From Flavobacterium johnsoniae UW101 (lineage in GTDB: Bacteria > Bacteroidota > Bacteroidia > Flavobacteriales > Flavobacteriaceae), in assembly GCF_000016645.1 (NCBI RefSeq), contig NC_009441.1, forward strand, positions 2,790,001 through 2,854,000: DNA of 64,000 nt. The letters run 5' to 3'. The notes under the pieces are model-generated. The model ran no database searches and was not told where the DNA came from. It worked only from the letters and a program-made list of their open reading frames with translations. Positions 8,089 to 16,878 of the stretch are shown piece by piece. Within the stretch, counting starts at the first letter, position 1. Each line of letters begins with the position of its first letter. Both the position numbers and the translations under genes were made by a program.

Positions 8089-8430
8089 TTAAAAAATCAT
8101 ATCAGGATTATAGACTGGATTCTTTTGGTTTAAATCTTCAAGAATTGTCTGTGTATAATCTTTTCCGCCTTTTATTAAATAATACAAAGATTTCACGACA
8201 TAGACTGGCCCTAATGGGAACATTTTCCAGCTGACGGTTAAATTTAAAAAGAAGTGTTTTAAGGCATATTTAAACGTATTTTCTTCGGGACGAACAAAAT
8301 AAATATTAGAACGTTTAAATTTTTTAAAAAGTTTTGAAATAGTATTCGGAAAAACTACAAATCGTCCGCCCTGTTGTACTAATACGTTTATTTCAAACAT
8401 TGTTAGACCTTCTGTATTATTGGTTTTCAT
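8089..8430 (-). CDS. Hypothetical protein, 113 aa
   Basis: I place the start at the ATG at 8430 (MKTNNTEGLTMFEINVL) rather than 39 bp upstream, because the extra residues look like noncoding sequence. The protein has no signal peptide. Its basic, aromatic-rich body (SKLFKKFKRSNIYFVRP, then KHFFLNLTVSWKMFPLGPVYVVKSLYYLIKGG) includes a hydrophobic stretch that could associate with membrane. It lies downstream of the L,D-transpeptidase gene, beyond that gene's terminator, so it is probably transcribed separately. I do not recognise the family. Confidence 0.65.
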   Translation of the reverse strand: MKTNNTEGLTMFEINVLVQQGGRFVVFPNTISKLFKKFKRSNIYFVRPEENTFKYALKHFFLNLTVSWKMFPLGPVYVVKSLYYLIKGGKDYTQTILEDLNQKNPVYNPDMIF

Positions 8431-8520
8431 GGCTAAAAATTTTTGCAAAGTTCTAAAAAAGTAAACCATTTTTTTGCTCCTAAAAGTTTTAAAAATAATA
8501 AATTAAGGTTAATTTTTAGG

Positions 8521-8560
8521 AGAAAAAAAATCGGAAACCCAACTAAATGAGTTTCCGATA
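8521..8560 (-). terminator. Terminator of the L,D-transpeptidase gene
   Basis: ATCGGAAAC and GTTTCCGAT form a 9-bp stem; on the minus strand a run of T follows. It lies 20 bp after the stop codon of the L,D-transpeptidase gene. Confidence 0.8.
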
Positions 8561-8580
8561 TATTCTGTGTTCTGAATAAA

Positions 8581-10140
8581 TTAATTGACAGTAAGAGCAG
8601 TCTGCGGAGCTGACTCAGCATCTTTTTCATAAACATCCTGAAAGAAACCAATTTGACCGTTTTCATTTACCAAAGAGGTAAAATAAGTGATATAGATTGG
8701 CACTTTTTTAGAAAGTTTAAAACTGCTTTCTACTTTACCTTCCATAGCTTTATCAATTTTTGCCTGAGTCCATTCAGGATAATCTTTCAGCATGGCAACG
8801 GCTAATTCTTTGGCCATTTTTACGTTAATACAACCGTGGCTGAAAGTTCTTTTTTCGAAATCGAATAAAGTTTTAGAAGGCGTATCGTGCATGTAAATAT
8901 CGTCTGAGTTTGGAAACATAAATTTAACCAAACCTAAAGAGTTATCAGGACCTGGTTTTTGTCGTACTTGTCCGTTTACCATTTCCATATTTTTTTCTGC
9001 AAGGTAATTTGGATCTGCAGCAATTTTAGATCTTAACTCATTTTGAACAATACTTTGAGGTACTGTCCAATACGGACTAAAAACGATTCTGTCAATCTGC
9101 CCGTTAAAAATGGTAGTTTTAGTTAAAGGAGAACCAACAAAAACGCTTGATGTTAATTCTATTTTTCCGTTTTTAACATAAATCAATTCATACGAAGGCA
9201 CATTTACCAGAACATATTCGTCATTGTTGACTAATTCTGGAGAAATAGCGCGAATTCTTTCCATGTTAAGCATCAAAGTTTTTACTTTATCCGAAACTGG
9301 AATATTCATTTCTTTAATATGTTCTTCTGCTAAAATATAATTTGGTTTAAAACCGTTACGAACTTTGTATTTCATAACGCCGTCCATTAGTTCACGATCA
9401 TAAAAATCGCTTTTAGAATCTTGTTTTAAATCGCCCAATAAATACAAACGGGTTCTAACCTGAGCGATAGTAGGTGAAACAGCATCAGGTCGCAAATCTT
9501 TATAAGGAGTTTCTGCAACAATAGGTTTCCATTTACTTGATTTTTCAAGTTTTTTGTATTGTTTTAAAACACCTTGCAGTTTGTAATATTGGTCATAAAG
9601 ATTTCCATCATCTTCAACTTTTGCAGTAGCTTCTTCGATTGTGCTGTAATTTAAAAAATCTTTCAGCATGGCATCATAAGACAATTTTTTCTTGTCTGAA
9701 TTGCTTTTTTTGGCGTATAGAACATACAAAGAGCTTAAAAGCATATCCGCATCAGTTTTAGAAATGTTATTTTCTGATGAAGAATCAAAAAGCTGGTCGA
9801 TTTCTTTTTGGTATGGAATAACCAAATCGTTTGTTTTTTTTGCTTTTTCATACAATACAGAACCAAATTCGTTGATTTCATCTTCATCAAACCAAATAGT
9901 TCCCAGAGTTCTGTTTTTGTATAATGACATTACTTCAGATTTATACTTTTTTAAATCAGTATATTTTTTGAAGAATTCATTTGAAACGCTTTCTTTTACA
10001 GCATCATTATCTGAATTGTAAAAGATTGAGGTGTTAGATTTATGCTCTTTAGTATCGGTGCTTTCATATTTACTAAAAGATACGACGCTAAAACTTAGAG
10101 CTAAAATAATGCTTAGTGAATATAAAGTTTTCATTTTCAT
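8581..10140 (-). CDS. L,D-transpeptidase (YcbB-like, murein cross-linking)
   Basis: A 519-aa exported enzyme expected to make or edit 3-3 peptide cross-links in peptidoglycan. The N-terminus has a signal peptide (LYSLSIILALSFSVVSFS). A peptidoglycan-binding-like region lies near residue 220 (SPTIAQVRTRLYLLGDL), and the catalytic YkuD domain fills the C-terminal half. The active-site motif SHGCINV is at 434-440, with Cys437 as nucleophile and the upstream His in DIYMHDTP. The length and order (long helical N-terminal part, binding repeat, catalytic domain) resemble the YcbB/LdtD group. The start could be the second Met of MKMKTLY. Single-gene unit with its own terminator. Confidence 0.92.
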   Translation of the reverse strand: MKMKTLYSLSIILALSFSVVSFSKYESTDTKEHKSNTSIFYNSDNDAVKESVSNEFFKKYTDLKKYKSEVMSLYKNRTLGTIWFDEDEINEFGSVLYEKAKKTNDLVIPYQKEIDQLFDSSSENNISKTDADMLLSSLYVLYAKKSNSDKKKLSYDAMLKDFLNYSTIEEATAKVEDDGNLYDQYYKLQGVLKQYKKLEKSSKWKPIVAETPYKDLRPDAVSPTIAQVRTRLYLLGDLKQDSKSDFYDRELMDGVMKYKVRNGFKPNYILAEEHIKEMNIPVSDKVKTLMLNMERIRAISPELVNNDEYVLVNVPSYELIYVKNGKIELTSSVFVGSPLTKTTIFNGQIDRIVFSPYWTVPQSIVQNELRSKIAADPNYLAEKNMEMVNGQVRQKPGPDNSLGLVKFMFPNSDDIYMHDTPSKTLFDFEKRTFSHGCINVKMAKELAVAMLKDYPEWTQAKIDKAMEGKVESSFKLSKKVPIYITYFTSLVNENGQIGFFQDVYEKDAESAPQTALTVN

Positions 10141-10428
10141 TTAAATTTTTACGTTACTACTTAGATTTCAAGTTTTGGGTAAAAATCTGGGGCCTTTTCT
10201 ACATTGCTAAATTACTTTAGGAAGCGGCGAAACATGTTTATTGATTTTATTTAAATGTTGCGAAATTGCCATGTCTTTAAGCTTTCTTTAACTATATCAG
10301 CTAGTTAGCGAAATTGTTACCCTATAAGTCAACGAAATCGATATATTTTGGAAAACATAAATAGAGAAGTATAAACAAATATTAAAATATTTTGTAAATT
10401 GGTCGCTTAAAATTATCATATTCATAAA

Positions 10429-13400
10429 ATGGAACAGCAAATACCATATATTCCTAAAAATAAAGTAAGAATTGTCACAGCGGCTTCGCTTTTTGACGGA
10501 CATGATGCAGCCATTAATATCATGCGCCGTATCATTCAGTCAACCGGTGTAGAGGTAATACATTTGGGGCATGACCGAAGTGTAGAAGAAGTTGTAAATA
10601 CCGCAATTCAGGAAGATGCCAATGCAATTGCCATGACTTCTTACCAAGGCGGACACAATGAATACTTTAAATATATGTATGATCTGCTTCGCGAAAAAGG
10701 AGTGGGACATATTAAAATCTTCGGGGGCGGGGGCGGAGTGATCCTGCCAAGCGAAATTGAAGAATTACACGAATATGGTATTACAAGAATTTATTCTCCA
10801 GACGACGGACGTTCTTTAGGACTTCAGGGAATGATTAATGATTTGGTACAGCGTGCTGATTTTCCTATTGGAGATAAACTAAACGGAGAAATCGATCATA
10901 TCGAAAATAAAATCCCAACGGCAATTGCCCGTTTGATTTCTTCTGCAGAAAATTTCCCTGAAATTGCAAAACCAGTTTTTGATAAAATTCACGAAAGTAA
11001 TGCAAGTTCTAAAATTCCGGTTTTGGGAATTACAGGAACAGGAGGAGCAGGAAAATCATCTTTGGTTGACGAATTGGTTCGCCGATTTTTAATTGATTTT
11101 CCAGAAAAAACAATCGGATTAGTTTCTGTCGATCCTTCTAAGAGAAAAACGGGAGGAGCACTTTTAGGAGACAGGATCCGTATGAATGCCATTAATAATC
11201 CTCGTGTGTATATGCGTTCGCTGGCGACACGTCAGTCAAATTTGGCTTTGTCTAAATATGTAGCCGAAGCGATTCAGGTTTTAAAAGCAGCAAAATACGA
11301 TTTGATTATTCTGGAAACTTCGGGAATTGGTCAGTCTGATACCGAGATTATGGATCATTCTGATGTATCCTTATATGTAATGACACCAGAATTTGGAGCG
11401 GCAACACAATTGGAAAAAATCGACATGCTTGATTTTGCCGATTTAGTGGCTTTAAATAAATTTGATAAACGCGGCGCACTTGACGCTTTACGCGATGTAA
11501 AAAAACAATATCAAAGAAACCATAATCTTTGGGATAAAAATCCTGATGAAATGCCAGTTTTCGGAACGATTGCTTCACAGTTTAACGATCCTGGAATGAA
11601 CACGCTTTATAAAGCGATTATGGATAAAGTGGTTGAAAAAACGGCTTCAGATTTGAAATCGACTTTTGAAATCACTAAAGAAATGAGCGAGAAAATCTTC
11701 GTGATTCCGCCGGGAAGAACACGTTATTTATCTGAAATTGCAGAGAATAACAGATCTTATGATGAAATCGCACTTTCGCAGCAAAAAGTCGCTCAAAAAC
11801 TATACGGAATTTTCAAAACCATCGAATCGGTTTCTGGAAAAGTACCGCAGATTACAAAAGCAGGAATTGACGATTCTACAGTTTTACCAAGCGGAATCGC
11901 AGAGCACGACGAAAACAGAATCTTTTTAAATCTTTTACTAAATCAGTTTGATAAAGTAAAAATGGATTTAGATCCGTACAATTGGGAAATTATCCTGAAT
12001 TGGGATGAAAAAGTAGCCAAATATAAAAATCCGGTTTACTCGTTTAAAGTTCGTGATAAAGAAATCAAGATTGCAACGCATTCTGAAAGTTTATCGCATT
12101 TACAGATTCCGAAAATTGCTTTGCCTAAATATGAAGGTTGGGGCGATATCTTGCGTTGGAATTTACAGGAAAATGTTCCTGGAGAATTTCCTTTTGCTTC
12201 TGGATTATATCCGTTTAAACGTGAAGGCGAAGATCCGTCGAGAATGTTTGCGGGCGAGGGCGGACCAGAAAGAACCAACAAACGTTTTCATTATGTAAGC
12301 GCAGGAATGCCTGCAAAACGTCTATCTACGGCTTTTGACAGCGTAACTTTGTACGGAAACGATCCAGATTTACGTCCAGATATTTACGGAAAAATCGGAA
12401 ATGCAGGGGTTTCAATCTGCTGTTTAGATGATGCTAAAAAACTATATTCAGGTTTCGATTTGGTTCATGCTTTAACTTCGGTAAGTATGACGATTAATGG
12501 GCCTGCGCCAATGCTGTTGGGTTTCTTTATGAATGCCGCAATCGATCAGCAATGTGAGATTTACATCAAAGCAAATGATTTAGAAAAAGAAGTTGAAGCT
12601 AAAATCAACAAATTATATAAAGATAAAGGAATCGAAAGACCGAAATACCAAGGTGAACTTCCTGCCGGAAACAACGGTTTAGGATTAATGCTTTTGGGAG
12701 TTACGGGAGATCAGGTTTTACCTTTGGAAGTGTATAACGAAATAAAAGTAAAAACGTTAGCTCAAGTTCGTGGAACAGTTCAGGCTGATATTTTAAAAGA
12801 AGATCAGGCGCAGAATACTTGTATTTTTTCAACCGAATTTGCTTTGCGATTAATGGGCGACGTTCAGGAATATTTTATTACTAAAAACGTTCGTAATTTC
12901 TATTCGGTTTCGATTTCAGGATATCATATTGCCGAGGCGGGAGCAAATCCAATTACGCAATTGGCATTTACGCTTTCAAATGGTTTCACTTATGTGGAAT
13001 ATTATTTGAGCCGCGGCATGAACATCAACGATTTTGGTCCGAATTTATCATTCTTCTTCTCAAACGGAGTAGATCCAGAATATTCGGTTATTGGTCGTGT
13101 GGCACGTAAAATTTGGGCAAAAGCCATGAAAAATAAATACGGAGCCAACGAAAGAGCACAAATGCTGAAATATCATATCCAAACTTCTGGACGTTCATTA
13201 CACGCGCAGGAAATTGATTTTAACGATATTAGAACGACTTTGCAGGCTTTGTATGCCATTTACGATAACTGTAATTCATTGCATACAAATGCTTACGACG
13301 AAGCGATTACAACGCCAACAGAAGAATCTGTGCGTCGTGCTATGGCAATTCAGTTGATTATTAATAAAGAATTAGGTTTAGCGAAAAACGAAAACCCAAT

Positions 13401-13869
13401 TCAAGGTTCGTTCATCATCGAAGAATTAACCGATTTAGTTGAAGCTGCAGTTCTTCAGGAATTCGACAGAATTACAGAACGTGGCGGTGTTCTTGGCGCA
13501 ATGGAAACCATGTACCAACGTTCTAAAATTCAGGAAGAAAGCTTGTATTACGAAACCTTAAAACACAACGGCGATTTCCCAATTGTGGGTGTAAATACGT
13601 TCCTGAGTTCAAAAGGTTCGCCAACCGTAATTCCAGCTGAGGTTATTCGTGCTACAGAAGAAGAAAAACAGTATCAAATTACGATGCTGGATAACTTGCA
13701 TAATTTCCACGAAGCAAAAGTAAACGAGCATTTAAATACGTTACAGCAAGCCGCTATTAAAAATGAAAACTTATTCGACCATTTAATGGAAGCAACAAAG
13801 GTTTGTTCTTTAGGTCAGATTACTTCGGCTTTGTTTGAAGTGGGAGGGCAGTATAGAAGGAATATGTAG
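10429..13869 (+). CDS. icmF: Fused acyl-CoA mutase (isobutyryl-CoA mutase, IcmF type)
   Basis: 1146 aa with three modules in the IcmF order: a B12-binding domain (residues 1-150, [14 protein letters not shown] with His25 as cobalt ligand), a MeaB-like G-protein chaperone (P-loop GTGGAGKS at 203-210, later [12 protein letters not shown] with the NKxD motif), and a mutase barrel (about 560-1146). IcmF interconverts isobutyryl-CoA and n-butyryl-CoA by an adenosylcobalamin radical mechanism, the GTPase part loading and protecting the cofactor. [20 protein letters not shown] is the IcmF-like substrate pocket, with Phe where methylmalonyl-CoA mutase has Tyr. Family members are often annotated simply as methylmalonyl-CoA mutase, so substrate is inferred. 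Stand-alone gene with a terminator after it. Confidence 0.88.
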   Translation: MEQQIPYIPKNKVRIVTAASLFDGHDAAINIMRRIIQSTGVEVIHLGHDRSVEEVVNTAIQEDANAIAMTSYQGGHNEYFKYMYDLLREKGVGHIKIFGGGGGVILPSEIEELHEYGITRIYSPDDGRSLGLQGMINDLVQRADFPIGDKLNGEIDHIENKIPTAIARLISSAENFPEIAKPVFDKIHESNASSKIPVLGITGTGGAGKSSLVDELVRRFLIDFPEKTIGLVSVDPSKRKTGGALLGDRIRMNAINNPRVYMRSLATRQSNLALSKYVAEAIQVLKAAKYDLIILETSGIGQSDTEIMDHSDVSLYVMTPEFGAATQLEKIDMLDFADLVALNKFDKRGALDALRDVKKQYQRNHNLWDKNPDEMPVFGTIASQFNDPGMNTLYKAIMDKVVEKTASDLKSTFEITKEMSEKIFVIPPGRTRYLSEIAENNRSYDEIALSQQKVAQKLYGIFKTIESVSGKVPQITKAGIDDSTVLPSGIAEHDENRIFLNLLLNQFDKVKMDLDPYNWEIILNWDEKVAKYKNPVYSFKVRDKEIKIATHSESLSHLQIPKIALPKYEGWGDILRWNLQENVPGEFPFASGLYPFKREGEDPSRMFAGEGGPERTNKRFHYVSAGMPAKRLSTAFDSVTLYGNDPDLRPDIYGKIGNAGVSICCLDDAKKLYSGFDLVHALTSVSMTINGPAPMLLGFFMNAAIDQQCEIYIKANDLEKEVEAKINKLYKDKGIERPKYQGELPAGNNGLGLMLLGVTGDQVLPLEVYNEIKVKTLAQVRGTVQADILKEDQAQNTCIFSTEFALRLMGDVQEYFITKNVRNFYSVSISGYHIAEAGANPITQLAFTLSNGFTYVEYYLSRGMNINDFGPNLSFFFSNGVDPEYSVIGRVARKIWAKAMKNKYGANERAQMLKYHIQTSGRSLHAQEIDFNDIRTTLQALYAIYDNCNSLHTNAYDEAITTPTEESVRRAMAIQLIINKELGLAKNENPIQGSFIIEELTDLVEAAVLQEFDRITERGGVLGAMETMYQRSKIQEESLYYETLKHNGDFPIVGVNTFLSSKGSPTVIPAEVIRATEEEKQYQITMLDNLHNFHEAKVNEHLNTLQQAAIKNENLFDHLMEATKVCSLGQITSALFEVGGQYRRNM

Positions 13870-13890
13870 AATTTACTTTTTATAGATTTA

Positions 13891-13925
13891 AGAAACCTCT
13901 CAAGATTTTTTGGGAGGTTTTTTTG
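13891..13925. terminator. Terminator after icmF
   Basis: AAACCTC and GAGGTTT arms about 13 bp apart, then a long T run. It separates icmF from the reverse transcriptase island. Confidence 0.8.
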
Positions 13926-13981
13926 TTTTTATTTTATTGTTTACGGTTTACCGTAATTTTTTCAGGAAGGTTTTTTATATG

Positions 13982-14012
13982 TTTGCTCAATATCAGTTTC
14001 TTAATATTTAGG
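13982..14012 (+). promoter_or_regulatory. Candidate promoter of the RT-associated ncRNA
   Basis: TTTG at 13982-13985, a 19-bp spacer, then TATTTAGG at 14005-14012, which fits the Bacteroidota -33/-7 pattern except in two positions of the -7 box. Transcription would start near 14017-14019 and run through the structured region into the reverse transcriptase gene. No other TAnnTTTG-like box with correct spacing was seen between the icmF terminator and the RT. Confidence 0.45.
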
Positions 14013-14018
14013 CAAAAC

Positions 14019-14392
14019 AAAGATTATGCTTTAAATGAAAAAAGAATATTTTAAAATGAAATCAAATATGGGCCAGAAGGTCAGAATGTTACGTTTTACT
14101 CGGTAATACCTTCTAAGATATACGTTAGTCGGGAAAGAAAATACCAATTTCCAAATTTCCCTTTAAATAAATAGAGAGAAGTAAAGAAATGGTTGCTAAC
14201 AGTGTTAAAGCTGTTTGCTTCTTGAGGTTGAATCTGAAGAATCTATTTCTAAGCATTTTAATGATGTTTAAGTGATTTATTACAAAGATAACAATTTCGA
14301 TACCTGAAGAGAGTAGTGTTGAAATAGCATTTTATGTGAAAGCTTCGAAAGGCATGTGCATTCTAAACCTGCTACTATTAATCTGGCCCTCC
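14019..14392 (+). ncRNA. Probable template ncRNA of a DRT2-type reverse transcriptase
   Basis: The stretch before the RT has no good gene but much pairing potential. GGGCCAGA (14070-14077) is exactly complementary to TCTGGCCC (14382-14389), closing a domain of about 320 nt that ends 11 bp before the RT start codon. Inside are AGAAGGT/ACCTTCT (14075-14081 with 14108-14114), GGGAAA/TTTCCC (14131-14136 with 14156-14161), a GCTAAC hairpin (about 14194-14210), TCTTGAGGT/ACCTGAAGA with one mismatch (14220-14228 with 14302-14310) and AGTAG/CTACT (14312-14316 with 14372-14376). DRT2 systems carry an ncRNA of comparable size and place. The right arm is followed by CCTCC and a T run, so partial termination before the RT is possible. 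Exact ends are unknown. Confidence 0.6.
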
Positions 14393-14400
14393 TTTTTTAT

Positions 14401-15918
14401 ATGGAAATAGAAGAATGGTTTAAATTAAAACGTTATCCTCATATTGGAGAACCAATAACACAAAAAGATTATAAATGGATTAAGAGGTATGTGCAAGATG
14501 AAAACTGCATTAAAAAGCATAGTTTTTTACCCTTAGTACATAAATGTATTGTTCAAAGAAAATATCGTGCTGATTTATCTACAAATACCAGAAATCCTAG
14601 TGGAAAAAGAAGACGAATTATAGGAACTCCTAAAATCAGAAACATTTATTATTCATCTCATTTAGATTCTTTGATATTTTCATATTACAATTATCTACTA
14701 AGTGAAAATTATAAAGAATTGATGAAATTAAAAAATTTCAATAATTCAATCGTAGCTTATCGCAAAATTCCCCTTTTTGAGGGTTCAGAGAAAAACAAAT
14801 GTAATATTGATTTTGCGAAAGATACTTTTGAATATATTGAAAAGAATAAAGAGAAAAAACTCAGTGTAATTGTTGCAGATGTAACATCTTTTTTTGATAA
14901 TTTAAACCATAAAATATTAAAAAAACAGTGGAGTAGACTACTAAATGAGAAAACCTTGCCAGACTGCCATTTTAATGTATTTAAAGCACTTACAAACCTA
15001 CGATACGTAGAATCAGATCAATTATTTAATAGTTATTTTGGAACTATGATTGTGGAAAAAGGTATTCCTAATTCAGATAAAAAAGAATACAAAAGAATAA
15101 AAATTAATTCTAATAAATATTTCAAAGAAAAAAATGCTGTTGCTTATTGTAGTAAAAGTGATTTTTTAAAGAATAATTTAAATCTTATTATCTCTGCCAA
15201 TAGTACTAAAGGAATACCTCAAGGTAGTCCAATAAGCGCAACATTAGCGAATGTTTATATGATGGATTTTGATCAGGAGGTATATGATAAGATTGTATCG
15301 AACAAAGGTTTTTATCAAAGATACAGCGATGATTTAATTATTATTTGCGAACAAGAATTTGAAGATGATATAATTAAGTTTGTTAGAGACAGAATTCAGA
15401 ATTTAGTAAAATTAGAAATTAGTGAAAGTAAAACTAAGGTTTACAGATTTGAAGAATTAAATGGAAAATTTTTAGGCTTTGAAATAGATGAAAAAACAAA
15501 AGAACCTAATTTTAATAAAACTTTAGAGTATTTAGGTTTTGAATATAATGGGCAAAAAATTTTAGTTAAAACTTCGGGTTTCTCTAAGTTTTATAGATCA
15601 ATGAAAAGATCTTTTAAAAAATCTACATCTTTGGCAATTAACAGTAAAAATCCAGATAGAGACATTTTCAAATCTAGATTATATAAAAGATTTACATATA
15701 AAGGGGCAAGAAGAAAATTAATTTTTCGCCCATCAAAAGATAATCCAAGATTGTACTTGAAAACAAAAGAATATTATTGGGGAAATTATTTAAGTTATCT
15801 TTATAAAGCAAATGATAGCATGAAATCAATAAATAGATCTGATGCCATAAAAAGACAAAGTAAAAAAATTTGGAAAAGTTTTCATAGATTGATGAGATAT
15901 CATGAAAGTCGATTATGA
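14401..15918 (+). CDS. drt2: DRT2/UG2-like antiviral reverse transcriptase
   Basis: 505 aa from the ATG at 14401; an upstream in-frame ATG at 14356 lies inside the structured RNA region, and MEIEEWFKLKRYPHIGEPIT is the natural-looking N-terminus. RT motifs are intact: motif A VADVTSFFDNLNH (Asp160), motif B GIPQGSPISATLANVYM (271-287), motif C RYSDDLIII (Asp310, Asp311) and motif E KFLGFE. There is no maturase, HNH endonuclease or integrase part, against a group II intron. The YPHIG and KHSFLPLVHK start and the ASH-like SSHLDSLIFSYY segment are what I remember of the UG2/DRT2 defence class. Known members reverse-transcribe an upstream ncRNA into concatemeric cDNA that, on phage attack, encodes a toxic repeat protein. 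Very AT-rich, unlike icmF beside it, which suggests transfer. Confidence 0.75.
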   Translation: MEIEEWFKLKRYPHIGEPITQKDYKWIKRYVQDENCIKKHSFLPLVHKCIVQRKYRADLSTNTRNPSGKRRRIIGTPKIRNIYYSSHLDSLIFSYYNYLLSENYKELMKLKNFNNSIVAYRKIPLFEGSEKNKCNIDFAKDTFEYIEKNKEKKLSVIVADVTSFFDNLNHKILKKQWSRLLNEKTLPDCHFNVFKALTNLRYVESDQLFNSYFGTMIVEKGIPNSDKKEYKRIKINSNKYFKEKNAVAYCSKSDFLKNNLNLIISANSTKGIPQGSPISATLANVYMMDFDQEVYDKIVSNKGFYQRYSDDLIIICEQEFEDDIIKFVRDRIQNLVKLEISESKTKVYRFEELNGKFLGFEIDEKTKEPNFNKTLEYLGFEYNGQKILVKTSGFSKFYRSMKRSFKKSTSLAINSKNPDRDIFKSRLYKRFTYKGARRKLIFRPSKDNPRLYLKTKEYYWGNYLSYLYKANDSMKSINRSDAIKRQSKKIWKSFHRLMRYHESRL

Positions 15919-15935
15919 TATTTTCTTTGTTTCCC

Positions 15936-15998
15936 CGCTAGCGCGAGCGTCTCGCTCGTGAACACAAAGAAATGCACGAGCGAGACGCTCGCGCCAGC
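15936..15998. repeat. GC-rich palindromic repeat after the RT gene
   Basis: The arms at 15937-15960 and 15975-15998 are 24-bp reverse complements with one mismatch, built around GCGAGCGTCTCGCTCG. GC content is far above the surroundings. It starts 18 bp after the RT stop codon and could act as its transcription end, though no T run follows on the plus strand. Confidence 0.8.
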
Positions 15999-15999
15999 A

Positions 16000-16190
16000 A
16001 AAAAATAAAATTCTATAAAGTTTGTCATTTCGACGTAAGGAGAAATCTCTACGCGCTGAGCACGCACTGTTGTCGAGTTTCTTGCGAAGATTTCTCCTTC
16101 GTCGAAATGACAAGATTGCGGTTAATATTGAAGAAGTTCCAAAGGAACAAAGCATATTGTAGGGATGGATTTTAATCCGTCCAAGACAAA
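16000..16190. repeat. Composite intergenic repeat, copy A
   Basis: It begins AAAATAAAATTCTATAAAG, contains a palindrome with arms at 16024-16048 and 16088-16111 (GTCATTTCGACG...GGAGAAATCT and its complement), then a degenerate GAAGTTCC stretch and the small palindrome GGATGGATTTTAATCCGTCC (16163-16182). The whole order of parts recurs at about 17350-17555. The pair flanks the 105-aa gene and the XRE gene. Confidence 0.75.
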
Positions 16191-16250
16191 GAAATTCCGT
16201 AACCAAAATCCATTATCATAAGCAAAACAAAAATCCAATTATCAGATATA

Positions 16251-16321
16251 ACCCGTGGTTTCAACCACGGGTACACAATACGAGCAAGACAATATTACGT
16301 TCCCGTGGTTGAAACCACGGG
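16251..16321. repeat. Pair of perfect CCCGTGG palindromes
   Basis: ACCCGTGGTTTCAACCACGG plus GT (16251-16272) and CCCGTGGTTGAAACCACGGG (16302-16321) are perfect or nearly perfect palindromes facing each other 29 bp apart, so they can also pair with one another. They are repetitive extragenic palindromes, not CRISPR repeats: there are two copies only, in opposite arrangement, and the space between is too short and unlike a spacer series. Confidence 0.8.
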
Positions 16322-16358
16322 CTATGTTTATATCGTTTTGAAATAACAAAAAAGAAAA

Positions 16359-16676
16359 TCATTCCCCGGCAATCTCGCCAACATATCCCAAAAACTCCAT
16401 TTCGTCTAAAGGAAATAGTTGCAGAACAGTTTCTAAAATAAGGCTTACGTTTATAGATTGGTTTTTCTTTTCGGGAACGTTGTGCATATCATGATCGAGT
16501 GCGAGAATGCAGAGTTTTAGCAAATCGGTTATAATACAGCCGAGTTCAAAATGGTTTTGAATTTTAATTTGAGCGAAATATTCGTTTGAGTTGTCAGTTC
16601 TGGGTTTTAGGGTTTTGAAATAAAGAGTAGTTAATCGTTTTAGGTTTTTTACAATTTCAGGTTCATTTGTTTCCAT
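16359..16676 (-). CDS. Hypothetical protein, 105 aa
   Basis: A small acidic, probably helical cytoplasmic protein (EIVKNLKRLTTLYFKTLKP, then LGCIITDLLKLCILALDHDM, ending LDEMEFLGYVGEIAGE). No signal peptide and no motif I recognise. It is divergent from the XRE regulator, with about 200 bp between their starts, and both sit between the two composite repeats. It could be a regulated partner of the XRE protein, but nothing in the sequence shows this directly. Confidence 0.65.
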   Translation of the reverse strand: METNEPEIVKNLKRLTTLYFKTLKPRTDNSNEYFAQIKIQNHFELGCIITDLLKLCILALDHDMHNVPEKKNQSINVSLILETVLQLFPLDEMEFLGYVGEIAGE

Positions 16677-16866
16677 AAGGCGTATATTTATTTTGTTTGA
16701 TAATTAGTTTACGATTTGGCTTTTATAAATTATTATAAGAAAAATTGTACTTTTGTTTTGATTCGGCGAAGGAAGAAATAGATTTTTATGTGTCCTATCA
16801 ATTTTTTGTGTTTACTACACGATTAAATATGTTTTTTACATCTCGCAGATTCTTACACTAAATTAT

Positions 16867-16874
16867 TATCTTTG
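16867..16874 (+). promoter_or_regulatory. -7 box overlapping the start of the XRE gene
   Basis: TATCTTTG is an exact TAnnTTTG box ending 4 bp before the ATG at 16879. Typical spacing would put the transcription start on or next to the ATG, so the message may be leaderless. No clear TTG lies at the -33 position. Confidence 0.4.
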
Positions 16875-16878
16875 AATT

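Noticed and set aside
8433..8666. 77-aa minus-strand ORF overlapping the transpeptidase gene end
   Set aside because: It is a shadow frame of the L,D-transpeptidase gene and runs through its terminator.
14401..15918. Group II intron or retron identity of the reverse transcriptase
   Set aside because: No maturase/X domain, endonuclease or intron RNA features (no GUGYG 5' end, no domain V seen), and no short msr/msd pattern; the size of the C-terminal part and the upstream RNA fit DRT2 better.
15913..16206. Overlapping 97-aa and 67-aa ORFs on both strands (MHERDARAS..., CVHERDARASG...)
   Set aside because: Both are artefacts of reading through the GC-rich palindrome and the GTCATTTCGACG repeat; they have no coding logic and show the two arms in translation.
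16251..16321. CRISPR-like repeats (GTGGTTTCAACCACGG)
   Set aside because: Only two units, in mirror arrangement and about 30 bp apart; no third repeat, no cas genes. They are extragenic palindromes.
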